Shown here in pieces: positions 21,337 to 30,165 of a stretch of DNA of 64,000 bases. The first letter of the stretch is position 1; each line of letters opens with the position of its first letter. Source of the DNA: an uncultured Bacteroidales bacterium (GTDB taxonomy: Bacteria; Bacteroidota; Bacteroidia; Bacteroidales; Muribaculaceae). Both the position numbers and the translations under genes were made by a program. The notes beneath the pieces were generated by a model, which saw only the letters and a list, made by a program, of their open reading frames with translations, was not told where the DNA came from and made no database searches. The stretch covers positions 124,001 through 188,000 of the forward strand of contig CANPDU010000001.1 of assembly GCA_947573135.1 (NCBI GenBank), in the 5' to 3' direction.

Positions 21337-23832
21337 TCAGTCTTTTATATAGCTTAAAGTTACAGCTGAGATCACCGTGTCGGGCGATACACGCCCCTGG
21401 AACGAGACCGCCGCGCGGCGCAGCGGCAGAGCCGGCAGGGCAACTTTCAGCGGCGAAGCCTGACGGCCGTCGAGGCTCAGTCTCAGCGACGGCGAGGGCT
21501 CTTCGTCGGCTGTGCTGACGCGCCTAACGGCGAGCGATCCGTAGGCGACCGACCGCGAGCGCATGTCGAAAGTCAGTCCGACCGGCCTGACAAAGTCGTC
21601 CGAAACGCTGATCGCGCAGTCCCAGCGGACATAGACCGAGCCGGCGGCGGGCGTCTCGGCTCCGAGACGGCAGAGACTGCCGCCGACGACAGCATAAGCG
21701 TCGAGCGACGGAGACCGGACCGCATCGTCGCGCGTGGCCGACTGCAGCGTCGAAAGATCGACCACAGCCGTGAGGCCGTCAGCGGCCGCAGAGCCCCAGA
21801 GCTCGTCTCTGACAGGATCATAGGCCAGCACATCGGCATCGAAATCAGACAGCAGAGTCACCGCGCGCGAAGCCCCGACTTCGACCAGGTTCCCCGACGC
21901 AACGGCAAGCAGGCGCCCGGCGGCATCGGCGGCCGCATGCCGCCCGACCACTCCGCGACTGTCGACAAGGCTGACACTCAGCGAGGCGCCTGAAAGGGTC
22001 ACCGCATATATGCCCCGGCTTGTGAGCGCCGAGAAACGCACACGCGAGAAATCCCAGCTCGACTGTGAGCGCGACGCCGGAAAGAGAGCGCTGACCTCGC
22101 CGTCGCCTACGGGAGCAAGAGACACTGCCGCCGTCGGAGCGTCGGCACGCGCAGCGGCGACAAAGCCCGGCAAAGGCTTTCTGACCCGGCGTTCGGCCGG
22201 AATGACGAAGGTCTGCGCCTCGCCTTCGGGCACAAAGGGTGCGAACCCGGGACTGACATAGACCGACATGTCGCCCGAGGGCAAAGGCGTGAGCGGCACA
22301 GTGGTACGGCGGACCTTACCTCCCGCACTGACAATCAGCGTCATCGCCACGGCGTCGGCCGACGGATAGCTCAGCACGGGGTTGAGTTCGGCAGGCGCGC
22401 CTTCAGTGCCCTGCGCCACGGCCACAAGCTGCTCGTCGCCCGAGGCAAAAGTTACGGCGACAGCCGATCTCCACGCTCCGGCCCCGGCACGGCTACCGGC
22501 AAAAAAGTCGGCCGACCAGCCCCTGAAACGCAAGGCTTCGAGCGAACCCCAGAGCACATTCCCGGCCGCCGACGCACAGCAGGCGGCAGCAAAAGCATGA
22601 GGCGGAGAGATACGCGACTGTGAGTCGGAGACGGTCTCGGGGCGCCGCGCCAGAGCTGCGGCCACCGCGCGGCACTCGTCGTCGACGCCCGAATAAGGCA
22701 GCGTCAGCCGAGGCTCGCAGTCGATCACAGAGCCCTCGGCAAACGGGCCTCTGATCACAGCGACAACCTGCTCTGCGTCGGCCTGCACGGCAAGCATCCG
22801 GCGCAGACGCGACTCTCCGGCAGCGGCATTACCCGAGCTCACCGACAACCCGGCGCCCGGCATCGTCAGACGCAGCATCGTTCTGTCGGCCGGATCGTTG
22901 ACGAGCACGGCCACAGCCTCGCCCGAGGGATCGAAGGGATGGAACTGCGGACAGGCGAGTATCTCTATACGGCTGACCGCCGCAGCCATAGCCTTGCTGA
23001 CGGGGCGGCTCGACACGACGGCCGGACGCCAGCCGCGCGCCGCTATCTCATAGCCGTCGAGCGTACGGCGGTCGTCGCTCGTAACAGCCACGGGAGCCGT
23101 GAGTCTGCCGCTGTCGCGAGGTCCGAGCAGCAGAGGCGGCGAAATGCAGAGCGTCGAACCGTCGTGACTCACAAGCCGGTAACGCACAATCGCCGGAGCG
23201 CAGCAGACGCCTGCGGCAGCCGCCTGTGAGACCACTTCAGTATAAGCCCGGCGCAGATCGCCGGTGACGGCGCGGCGGTCACTGTCGTTGAGCGGCTCCG
23301 AGGCCGAAGAATAGTCGCCCGACAGACGGCGCGGAGCGACCGTCGCCGTGCAGTCGGCAGTCTCATGTGCGGTCAGCGACAGGGCTGTCCATTCCGAGGG
23401 ATCGATAAGCAGCCATGCGCTTTCGCCGGCGTCGTAGGCCATGCGGCGCGGCCCGTCGGCGGTCATGACGGTCAGCATGTCGCCGAATGACACGGCGCAG
23501 CTGATCTCCGAGTCGGTGACGGCGATAAGGCTGACGCTCTCGGTCGACACGACGCCGGCGCCGCAGTCGGCTCCGACGAGGTCAATAGCTCCGAGGCGGC
23601 ATCCGTCGGCGACAATAAGCATCTCGACGCCAGGAGCCGGCGACATCTTGGTGAGCGGCCACCAGGCTCCTTCGGCGACGGGCTCGGGACGGCCTACGGG
23701 ACGCAGCACGGTCTCGCCGGTCGGCAGGATTTCGGTTCGCAGATTATGACATCTCATTGTGGCGCTTTTTGCTGACGGGGCCACTTTCGCCATGATGCCG
23801 CGCGCGGCGGCTCTAATTTTTGAAGGTCTCAT
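21337..23832 (-). CDS. Large hypothetical protein co-oriented with the terminase; possible phage tail/packaged-DNA-stabilisation-like protein
   Basis: N-terminus after the start: MRCHNLRTEILPTGETVLRPVGRPEPV; repetitive beta-rich sequence; 4-bp gap to terminase. The ORF-track start (23898) precedes the inferred -7 box, so ATG 23832 is preferred. The functional label is inference only. Confidence 0.4.
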   Translation of the reverse strand: MRPSKIRAAARGIMAKVAPSAKSATMRCHNLRTEILPTGETVLRPVGRPEPVAEGAWWPLTKMSPAPGVEMLIVADGCRLGAIDLVGADCGAGVVSTESVSLIAVTDSEISCAVSFGDMLTVMTADGPRRMAYDAGESAWLLIDPSEWTALSLTAHETADCTATVAPRRLSGDYSSASEPLNDSDRRAVTGDLRRAYTEVVSQAAAAGVCCAPAIVRYRLVSHDGSTLCISPPLLLGPRDSGRLTAPVAVTSDDRRTLDGYEIAARGWRPAVVSSRPVSKAMAAAVSRIEILACPQFHPFDPSGEAVAVLVNDPADRTMLRLTMPGAGLSVSSGNAAAGESRLRRMLAVQADAEQVVAVIRGPFAEGSVIDCEPRLTLPYSGVDDECRAVAAALARRPETVSDSQSRISPPHAFAAACCASAAGNVLWGSLEALRFRGWSADFFAGSRAGAGAWRSAVAVTFASGDEQLVAVAQGTEGAPAELNPVLSYPSADAVAMTLIVSAGGKVRRTTVPLTPLPSGDMSVYVSPGFAPFVPEGEAQTFVIPAERRVRKPLPGFVAAARADAPTAAVSLAPVGDGEVSALFPASRSQSSWDFSRVRFSALTSRGIYAVTLSGASLSVSLVDSRGVVGRHAAADAAGRLLAVASGNLVEVGASRAVTLLSDFDADVLAYDPVRDELWGSAAADGLTAVVDLSTLQSATRDDAVRSPSLDAYAVVGGSLCRLGAETPAAGSVYVRWDCAISVSDDFVRPVGLTFDMRSRSVAYGSLAVRRVSTADEEPSPSLRLSLDGRQASPLKVALPALPLRRAAVSFQGRVSPDTVISAVTLSYIKD

Positions 23833-23876
23833 AGGTTGATGAAGTGTATGATTTAGGTTAATAAATTTTTCTGCTG

Positions 23877-23884
23877 CAAAGTTA
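23877..23884 (-). promoter_or_regulatory. Bacteroidetes-type -7 box TAACTTTG for phage block 1
   Basis: CAAAGTTA on + = TAACTTTG on -, 44 bp upstream of ATG 23832. Confidence 0.65.
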
Positions 23885-23911
23885 CGGCGCAAAAACACCG
23901 TATTGACAGCA

Positions 23912-23933
23912 AAATCGGACGACTGTCCGATTT
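23912..23933 (-). promoter_or_regulatory. 22-bp operator-like perfect palindrome AAATCGGAC-N4-GTCCGATTT
   Basis: + strand AAATCGGAC GACT GTCCGATTT; 27 bp from the -7 box; nearly identical copy at 28396-28417. Confidence 0.8.
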
Positions 23934-24014
23934 AACACGCACTTTTTGAGTAAAAAAGTGATAACCCGGGCTTTAGAGCCTGAAAATTTTTCAGACAAGT
24001 CTGCTGAAATGACA

Positions 24015-24047
24015 GAGGGCGCTCCGTCAGTAATGACGGGCGCCCTC
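24015..24047 (-). terminator. Hairpin downstream of the 24078-25235 gene
   Basis: gagggcgctccgtca-gtaa-tgacgggcgccctc, long GC-rich stem with one bulge. Confidence 0.55.
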
Positions 24048-24077
24048 ACGGTTATAGCGGATTGTTGATCCTGATTA

Positions 24078-25235
24078 TCAGCGGATCACCTGTTTGGTGA
24101 CTTTGTCGCCGCGGCAAACGATGAAGATACCGTTTTCGGGGTTGTCAACGCGCACACCCTGGAGGTTGTAGTAGACAGCCTCAGCTTCGGCAGCCTCGAT
24201 ATCCTCGATGCCGCTCGACTGTGCGGGAGCGTAGCTTACAACGTAAAGCGACGGAGCATTGTTGTAGACTGTAACAACGATAGTAACATCATATGTGCCG
24301 GCTTCGACCGATGCCTGTTCATAGTTGTTGCGGAATGAGAGCTCAACATCGCCGACTTTGCCGGTGAAATTAGACTTGGTTGCAGGAGTAGCCTCAGCAA
24401 AGACAACGTCTTTTACAACGACAACGCTGTTGACGAGATCGGTTGTGATGTCGGCGGCTGCGACGGCCTTAGCAGTGAAAGTGCCGGCGGTTGTAGCGGG
24501 AAGAGCGTCAAATTCGATTTCGGGAGTTGCACCGTTATAGAGTTTGTAAGTGCCTTCCCAACCTGCGGGAATAACATCGCCTACAGAGAGTGTGTTAGAT
24601 CCGTAAAGCTGGATGAAATCGCCGGCTTCGTCACAAGCAAATACATTGCTGTTTCTAACAAAACCGACAGTCAGAGCATAGTCAACAGCGATTTTAGTTC
24701 CTGTTGCAAGAGCCTTTGTGGCAGCTACAGACGCAACTTTAGTCGCTTCGGGTTCGGGTTCCGGTGCGACTTCAGTATCACTGACAACAATGCCTGTCAC
24801 ACGGAACTGGTTGGCCGATGCAGTCATAGTCACAGTCTTGGCGGCAGTAGTGCTTGAGATAGTGAGAGTCTTGGCTGTAGCATCATACTTCTGAGTCCAG
24901 CCTTCGCTGACTGTCTGCTCACCGCCGTAGTTGCCACCCTGGGAAGAGAGTATGACATTTTTGAAATCGAAATCAGCGCTGCTGATCACAATTTGAGCTT
25001 TCTTGTAAACACGAATCTGATCACCGGGTTTAATCAAAGCTGTAGACGATTCATGTTTGATTGTTTTGATAGTGAAAGTTTTTTCGCCTGCTTTGACTGT
25101 TGTTTCAAAACCATTAGCATCGCCTGTCCATTCAAGAGAAGCATAATTGTCTGCTCCGAAGATAGTGTACTGCTCAGCGTTGGCACCCATTACACCAACA
25201 GCCGCAACTGCAATTGAAAGTAAAAGTTTTTTCAT
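24078..25235 (-). CDS. Secreted protein with C-terminal 'YNLQGVRV' sorting-type tail
   Basis: Signal peptide MKKLLLSIAVAAVGVMGANA; C-terminus VYYNLQGVRVDNPENGIFIVCRGDKVTKQVIR. Confidence 0.65.
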   Translation of the reverse strand: MKKLLLSIAVAAVGVMGANAEQYTIFGADNYASLEWTGDANGFETTVKAGEKTFTIKTIKHESSTALIKPGDQIRVYKKAQIVISSADFDFKNVILSSQGGNYGGEQTVSEGWTQKYDATAKTLTISSTTAAKTVTMTASANQFRVTGIVVSDTEVAPEPEPEATKVASVAATKALATGTKIAVDYALTVGFVRNSNVFACDEAGDFIQLYGSNTLSVGDVIPAGWEGTYKLYNGATPEIEFDALPATTAGTFTAKAVAAADITTDLVNSVVVVKDVVFAEATPATKSNFTGKVGDVELSFRNNYEQASVEAGTYDVTIVVTVYNNAPSLYVVSYAPAQSSGIEDIEAAEAEAVYYNLQGVRVDNPENGIFIVCRGDKVTKQVIR

Positions 25236-25271
25236 AAAAAAATAGATGTTAGTTAACAGTTAATTATTTGG

Positions 25272-26330
25272 TTATTTTGATTTTGGTTTCATGTAGCGGA
25301 TGAGGAGGATTTCGGTCGGGAAGTGGTCGGAGTAGCCGTTGAGATATGATCCCGACGCGAATGTGCGCCGCGGATAGCCCTGACGGTTGCCTTCGGTGTC
25401 CTTGAGAAAATCTTTGTTGAGCACATCGGCGCGGTAGAAGTGCCAGCGGTCTTCGGGAGCGTTGGCAATGTTGCCCGATATGATTATCTGGTCGAAGAGG
25501 TTCCACTGGCTCTTGTAGGCGAGAGTGCCGATGCCGGAGTCGAGTTTGCGCCAGAATGGGTTATAGAACTCATGGTCACCTACGCCGTCGGCGTCACGCT
25601 TGGCGCCGAGCACTTTGGCACACGATTTGTCCATGGGGTCGTCATTGAGGTCACCCATGATGATCACGCCGATGTTGGGATCGACGCGCCAAAGCGAGTC
25701 GGCGATCTGCTTCGACAGGGCCGCGGCAGCCTCACGGTTGGGCGACGATTGTTCCTGGCCGCCGAGACGCGAAGGCCAGTGGTTGACAATCACGGCGATG
25801 CGTTCGCCGCCGATGGTTCCGACGACACACATCTGGTCGCGTGTGCGGAAGGGTATGGTCGTGAGGCGGTGGTTGGTGACGCGCTCAAATTTGAACATTC
25901 GCGGATTATAGAGCAACCCGACATCGACGCCGCGCGCATCGGGCGAGTCGTGATGGACGATCTGAAGGTTCCACGGTTTCAGTTCGGGCTGTGCGACAAG
26001 ATCCTCAAGCACCGTGCGGTTTTCGATCTCGCTCACGCCGACAATGGCCGGACCCATAGGTGTGCCGGGCGTGGTGAACTGCGAGATGGCATATGCGAGA
26101 TTGTGGAGCTTGGCGTTGTATTTCCGCGAATCCCACTGTTTCTGTCCGCCGGGAGTGTATTCGAGGTCACGGTTTTCGGGATTGTTGGGTATGGTGTCAA
26201 ACAGGTTTTCAAGGTTATAGAAAGCGATACCGACCATCTGGCGGCGGCCTTCAGTATTGTTTTTCCGGGCTGTCGCAACAGAGAGAACGGCGATCAGCAC
26301 AATGGCAAAGGTAAAAAATCGTTTCATCAA
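25272..26330 (-). CDS. Endonuclease/exonuclease/phosphatase family protein
   Basis: GIAFYNLENLFDTI...VGVSEIENRTVLEDL...IVHHDSPDARGVDVGLLY...IVNHWPSRLGGQ...IIMGDLNDDP...GYSDHFP. Confidence 0.9.
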   Translation of the reverse strand: MMKRFFTFAIVLIAVLSVATARKNNTEGRRQMVGIAFYNLENLFDTIPNNPENRDLEYTPGGQKQWDSRKYNAKLHNLAYAISQFTTPGTPMGPAIVGVSEIENRTVLEDLVAQPELKPWNLQIVHHDSPDARGVDVGLLYNPRMFKFERVTNHRLTTIPFRTRDQMCVVGTIGGERIAVIVNHWPSRLGGQEQSSPNREAAAALSKQIADSLWRVDPNIGVIIMGDLNDDPMDKSCAKVLGAKRDADGVGDHEFYNPFWRKLDSGIGTLAYKSQWNLFDQIIISGNIANAPEDRWHFYRADVLNKDFLKDTEGNRQGYPRRTFASGSYLNGYSDHFPTEILLIRYMKPKSK

Positions 26331-26413
26331 TCTACGGCTTGGTTTTGAGACCGTAAAGATAAAAATTTTTTATTTCAACAGCAAAAAAAATTTACAGGCC
26401 TAAATCAGACAGG

Positions 26414-26455
26414 TCTGACTTGTCCGACCCGTCCGCCTTGCCCGACTTGCCGGCC
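26414..26455. repeat. 9-bp-period tandem repeat, TCCGACTTG family
   Basis: TCTGACTTG TCCGACCCG TCCGCCTTG CCCGACTTG, ending at the stop codon of the DUF1573 gene. Confidence 0.8.
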
Positions 26456-27523
26456 TCAAAAGATTTCGCCGACGGCGCGGATGGTGCGGACCGGGTCGGC
26501 CGGGTCGTTGGTGATGACTGATATGCGGGCGTTGAGTATATCGCCGCTGATCGCCGACGGATCGGCTGTGACAGTGATCACGGCCGATTTGCCGGGCTTG
26601 ACGGTCGTGCGGCCGATCGTGACACCGACGCCTCGGTCGACAGTATAGACGCGGCGCACTTCGAGCGGCGAGCGCCCGTCGTTAGTGAGGGTCACTTCGC
26701 GGCTGACACGGCCGCCCGAGCGGTCGATGCGCCCGAAATCCACAGCTCCGGCCGACAGCGAGGCTGCTGGAGCATCGGCGCGGTCGTCGTCGCTGAGCGA
26801 ACTGAAATCTTCCTGTATTATAGCGGTGAAAGGCACGGTAAACTCACGGCTGCCATCGGATACACGCAGCGAGTCTTCGAGCAGTCCCCACTCCTCGGTC
26901 TCGCCTGTACGCAGAAAGCAGATCATGGTCAGCTGCTCACCGGGCCCGACGGTCTTAGGCTCGAAACTGACGTCGACATAGCGCGGCTTGGCCATGACTC
27001 GCGGAGTGATGCTGTCGGCGCTGCGATTGTAGGCCTCGGAGTAGACGGTCTTGAGATGAGGACGGTCGACGCGGCCGAACATCACGGCTCCGTCGCGGAA
27101 CTTCAGCGCGCCCTTGTCGACGGGATAGCGGCCGGCGACGCTCGTCTGCGCTCCGATCACCACGCCTCGGATCGTCAGCCGGGTCTTAGGCGCGTTGGAG
27201 GCCGTGGTCTCGACGCTGACCGTCTTGCGGAAGCGGCCGGGACGTCCCTCGGGATTGTAGGCGACGGTGATCGAGGCGGTGTCGCCCGGAGCGACGGCCT
27301 CAGACGGATAAAGCGGACGCGTGCAGCCGCACGACGCACGGGCAGCGATGACGGTCACCGGCGTGTCGCCGGTGTTGACAAAACGGAAGTCACAGCTGAC
27401 GGCGCCATGGTCTTCGTCGAAGGCTCCGAAATTGTGGTCGACGCCGAGCCATGTTATTTCAGATTCTGCCGAGGCGGCAAACGAGACACATGCAGCGCAT
27501 GCCAGACTCAATATCTTTTTCAT
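26456..27523 (-). CDS. DUF1573 domain-containing secreted protein
   Basis: ASAESEITWLGVDHNFGAFDEDHGAVSCDFRFVNTGDTPVTVIAARASCGCTRPLYPSEAVAPGDTASITVAYNPEGRPGRFRKTV. Confidence 0.85.
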   Translation of the reverse strand: MKKILSLACAACVSFAASAESEITWLGVDHNFGAFDEDHGAVSCDFRFVNTGDTPVTVIAARASCGCTRPLYPSEAVAPGDTASITVAYNPEGRPGRFRKTVSVETTASNAPKTRLTIRGVVIGAQTSVAGRYPVDKGALKFRDGAVMFGRVDRPHLKTVYSEAYNRSADSITPRVMAKPRYVDVSFEPKTVGPGEQLTMICFLRTGETEEWGLLEDSLRVSDGSREFTVPFTAIIQEDFSSLSDDDRADAPAASLSAGAVDFGRIDRSGGRVSREVTLTNDGRSPLEVRRVYTVDRGVGVTIGRTTVKPGKSAVITVTADPSAISGDILNARISVITNDPADPVRTIRAVGEIF

Positions 27524-27601
27524 CTTCTACTTATATATATATGAGCTTGTATATATGAGCTTGTTTAATATGTGCAAAGATACGCATTTTTCACATTCCG
27601 G

Positions 27602-28303
27602 TCACGCACGGCCGATTTCTTCGCGTTCTCGCCGGCGCCGCTGCAGATATTTGGTGACGATGTCGCCGAGATAGACCGTGAAAAGCGGAAACATTATCAC
27701 ACCCATGCCCGAAAGTACGGCGGCGAGTATCTTGCCGGCCACTGTGACCGGATTGACGGGAGCGCCGATGGTCGTGGCTTCGAGACTGCACCACCACAGC
27801 GACGACCAGTAGTCGGTGATGTCGGGATTGACGGGCTGCTCCTGCTCGAAGAAGATCAGCGAGGCGAAGTAGACCATCAGAAACACTATGCTGACATATG
27901 ACCAGAAGATGCCGACAATCTTCGACGTCGACACGTAGCTGATAACCAGCGCCATGGCATAGGCCGCCCGGACCAGGGGAATGAAGCGCACGAAATAGAT
28001 CTGCTGCTCGTCGAGCTGCACGTGACAGTAGGTGATGATGTTGAGATAGGGTATCGAGACGAGCAGAAAGAATATATTGTGCCAGAAAAAACGGCGTCTG
28101 TTGTCGGAGAGCGCCATCTGGGCGAAAAATTCGATGATGAAGATAATACACACCCATAGCTGGAAACGCATGTAGACCGGGTTGGTCAGAAACGGTTTCT
28201 GAAGAAAGGTATCTATCGAAATAAACAGTATCAGAGCCACCGACAGACCGAGAACGATCCACCGCAACATGTTGCTGATATCACGCTTGACATTTTTTTT
28301 CAT
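27602..28303 (-). CDS. Ion-transport / potassium-channel-like membrane protein with non-canonical pore motif
   Basis: Multiple TM segments and pore region SSLWWCSLEATTIGAPVNPVTVAGKILAAVLSGMGVIMFPLFTVYLGDIV. Confidence 0.75.
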   Translation of the reverse strand: MKKNVKRDISNMLRWIVLGLSVALILFISIDTFLQKPFLTNPVYMRFQLWVCIIFIIEFFAQMALSDNRRRFFWHNIFFLLVSIPYLNIITYCHVQLDEQQIYFVRFIPLVRAAYAMALVISYVSTSKIVGIFWSYVSIVFLMVYFASLIFFEQEQPVNPDITDYWSSLWWCSLEATTIGAPVNPVTVAGKILAAVLSGMGVIMFPLFTVYLGDIVTKYLQRRRREREEIGRA

Positions 28304-28395
28304 TTTCGACGCACTTTTTTATCGTTGTTGAAACGCTGCATAACTAACACACCGTCACACGATAATGTTCGCTCCGGCGGCTTTTTCGATGTGTT

Positions 28396-28417
28396 AAATC
28401 GGACAAACGTCCTATTT
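28396..28417 (+). promoter_or_regulatory. 22-bp operator-like palindrome AAATCGGAC-N4-GTCCTATTT (one mismatch)
   Basis: AAATCGGAC AAAC GTCCTATTT; flanks GTGTT and TGCT shared with the 23912-23933 site on the opposite strand; 27 bp to the -7 box. Confidence 0.8.
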
Positions 28418-28444
28418 TGCTAAAAATCATGAAGAATTGCATTA

Positions 28445-28452
28445 TAACTTTG
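28445..28452 (+). promoter_or_regulatory. Bacteroidetes-type -7 box TAACTTTG for phage block 2
   Basis: attaTAACTTTGcagatg; identical octamer and identical palindrome spacing to block 1. Confidence 0.65.
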
Positions 28453-28519
28453 CAGATGTAAATCAAACCTAATTAAAATCACTTTTGACAACCCAATTAT
28501 TAACCTCAACATTTTTATT

Positions 28520-28804
28520 ATGGAAACTTCTGAAACCATCAGCAACACCGAAGAACTTCAGCCGGAAACCACGGCCGAAAACAATGCCGGCGCCGGTCAG
28601 GACACTGCCGGACTGGAACGCCTTCTCGAAGAGGCCGAGCAGCGCGGATATCTCCGCGGTCGCAACGAGCGCATCGAGCAGGAGGTGATGAACCCTCTGG
28701 CCGCCACAGCTCCGGCCGATGACAGCGGCGACGGCGACGACGACGAAACCTGCCCGAGCTTCCTCGCCCATCTCCGCCCCGGCTTCTGGGACTCAGTCAA
28801 ATAA
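28520..28804 (+). CDS. Small acidic protein, possible phage scaffold-like
   Basis: 94 aa, acidic, LERLLEEAEQRGYLRGRNERIEQEV helix; immediately upstream of a capsid-like gene. Confidence 0.45.
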   Translation: METSETISNTEELQPETTAENNAGAGQDTAGLERLLEEAEQRGYLRGRNERIEQEVMNPLAATAPADDSGDGDDDETCPSFLAHLRPGFWDSVK

Positions 28805-28882
28805 AAATGCGTCGGAGACGCAAAACAATTCAGAAACAACTCACAAATCAATCATTAACTCACTAAAAAATTTATTTACATT

Positions 28883-30163
28883 ATGTCTACACAAATTCTC
28901 AACGGCGAAAATTCAGGTCGCCACATCGTCGACGGTCCGCTTACCGTCGCAGTCAGCAACGAAGCCGCTCCCGGCCTTATCCGCAACGCAATCGACCAGC
29001 GCATAGTCAAAGTGCGCCCGATGTCGACGCCCATCGATCAGCTCTCACGCTGCGCCGGCGCAAGACCGGCCCGGTCGATGACCGTAGAGTACTACTCGGT
29101 CGATCCCAAGAAAACACAGTCGAAGGTCGAGGCCGACGTGGCCGCAGGCATCGGCAAACGCCGCTCCGACGGCATCTATACCCACAACATCATGACCGAA
29201 GACGACAACCTCTTCGAACCCTCCGAGACTCTCATGCTGCCGACGGTCATGGTCCACAAGACAGCCCGTTCGGCAGGCGAGCCGCTTGTAGTCTACGTCA
29301 CGGCGCGCAATGCCGACACCGGCCTCGAAGTCATTGCCGTCAACGCCGACATCGCCGAGACCGGCAAGCCTGCCATACCGGCCATCGCCAAAGGTTCGCC
29401 TGTCGTAAGGATGGGACGCGCTGCCAGCGAACTCGACGTGCAGACGCCTCAGTTCCAGGCGCTCCCTACCAAGACAGACAATAATTGTCAGATATTCAAA
29501 ATGCAGGTCGAGGAAAGCACGTTCCACAAGATAGCCAACAAGGAAGTGGGCTGGACCTTCTCCGACCAGGAAGAGGCGGCAATCATCGACATGCGCCTCG
29601 GCATGGAGAAAAACTTTCTCTTCGGAGCAAAGTCGAAGATCATCGACCCCAACAAGCACGAAGAGATATATCTCACCGGCGGCATCTGGCAGCAGGCCGG
29701 ACGCGAGATCGACGTGACGCTCGACGACTTCACCGAGAAAACTCTGATCGATATCGCCCAGGCGGCCTTCACCGGCAACTGCGGCTCAAAACGCAAGATA
29801 CTGCTCTGCGGCTCCGAACTTATGAGTATCATCTCGAAGATCGACTGCCAGCGCATACGCCGCGCCTCTGACTCGACCGTCATCTGGGGGCTTGAGTTCA
29901 GCCAGATCGTCACCAACTTCGGCAACATCTTCGTCGTCCACTCGGAGATCTTCGACCAGTGCGGCCACGCCTGCGACGCCATGGTCATCGATCCCGACTA
30001 TCTGACAAAGTATGTCCACATACCGTTCCACACCGAGAAACTCGACCTGCGCCGATCCGGCACACGCAACACCTCGGCCGTGGTGATCACCGAGGCTTCG
30101 TGTGTCGTGCTCCGCTATCCCGACGCCCACCTGCGTGTCAACGGTGTTAAAGTCGCCGACTGA
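28883..30163 (+). CDS. Putative phage major capsid protein (SU10/DUF5309-like)
   Basis: 426 aa; MSTPIDQLSRCAGARPARSMTVEYYSVDPKKTQSKVE...EDDNLFEPSETLMLP...TEKTLIDIAQAAFTGNCGSKRKILLCGSELMSII...LEFSQIVTNFGNIFVVHSEIFDQCG; position between scaffold-like and portal-like genes. Confidence 0.65.
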   Translation: MSTQILNGENSGRHIVDGPLTVAVSNEAAPGLIRNAIDQRIVKVRPMSTPIDQLSRCAGARPARSMTVEYYSVDPKKTQSKVEADVAAGIGKRRSDGIYTHNIMTEDDNLFEPSETLMLPTVMVHKTARSAGEPLVVYVTARNADTGLEVIAVNADIAETGKPAIPAIAKGSPVVRMGRAASELDVQTPQFQALPTKTDNNCQIFKMQVEESTFHKIANKEVGWTFSDQEEAAIIDMRLGMEKNFLFGAKSKIIDPNKHEEIYLTGGIWQQAGREIDVTLDDFTEKTLIDIAQAAFTGNCGSKRKILLCGSELMSIISKIDCQRIRRASDSTVIWGLEFSQIVTNFGNIFVVHSEIFDQCGHACDAMVIDPDYLTKYVHIPFHTEKLDLRRSGTRNTSAVVITEASCVVLRYPDAHLRVNGVKVAD

Positions 30164-30165
30164 CC

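Noticed and set aside
12193-26455. GTCCGAC minisatellites as extra operator sites for the phage regulator
   Set aside because: They share only the GTCCGA hexamer with the palindrome arm, lack the AAAT/ATTT flanks and are not near promoters.
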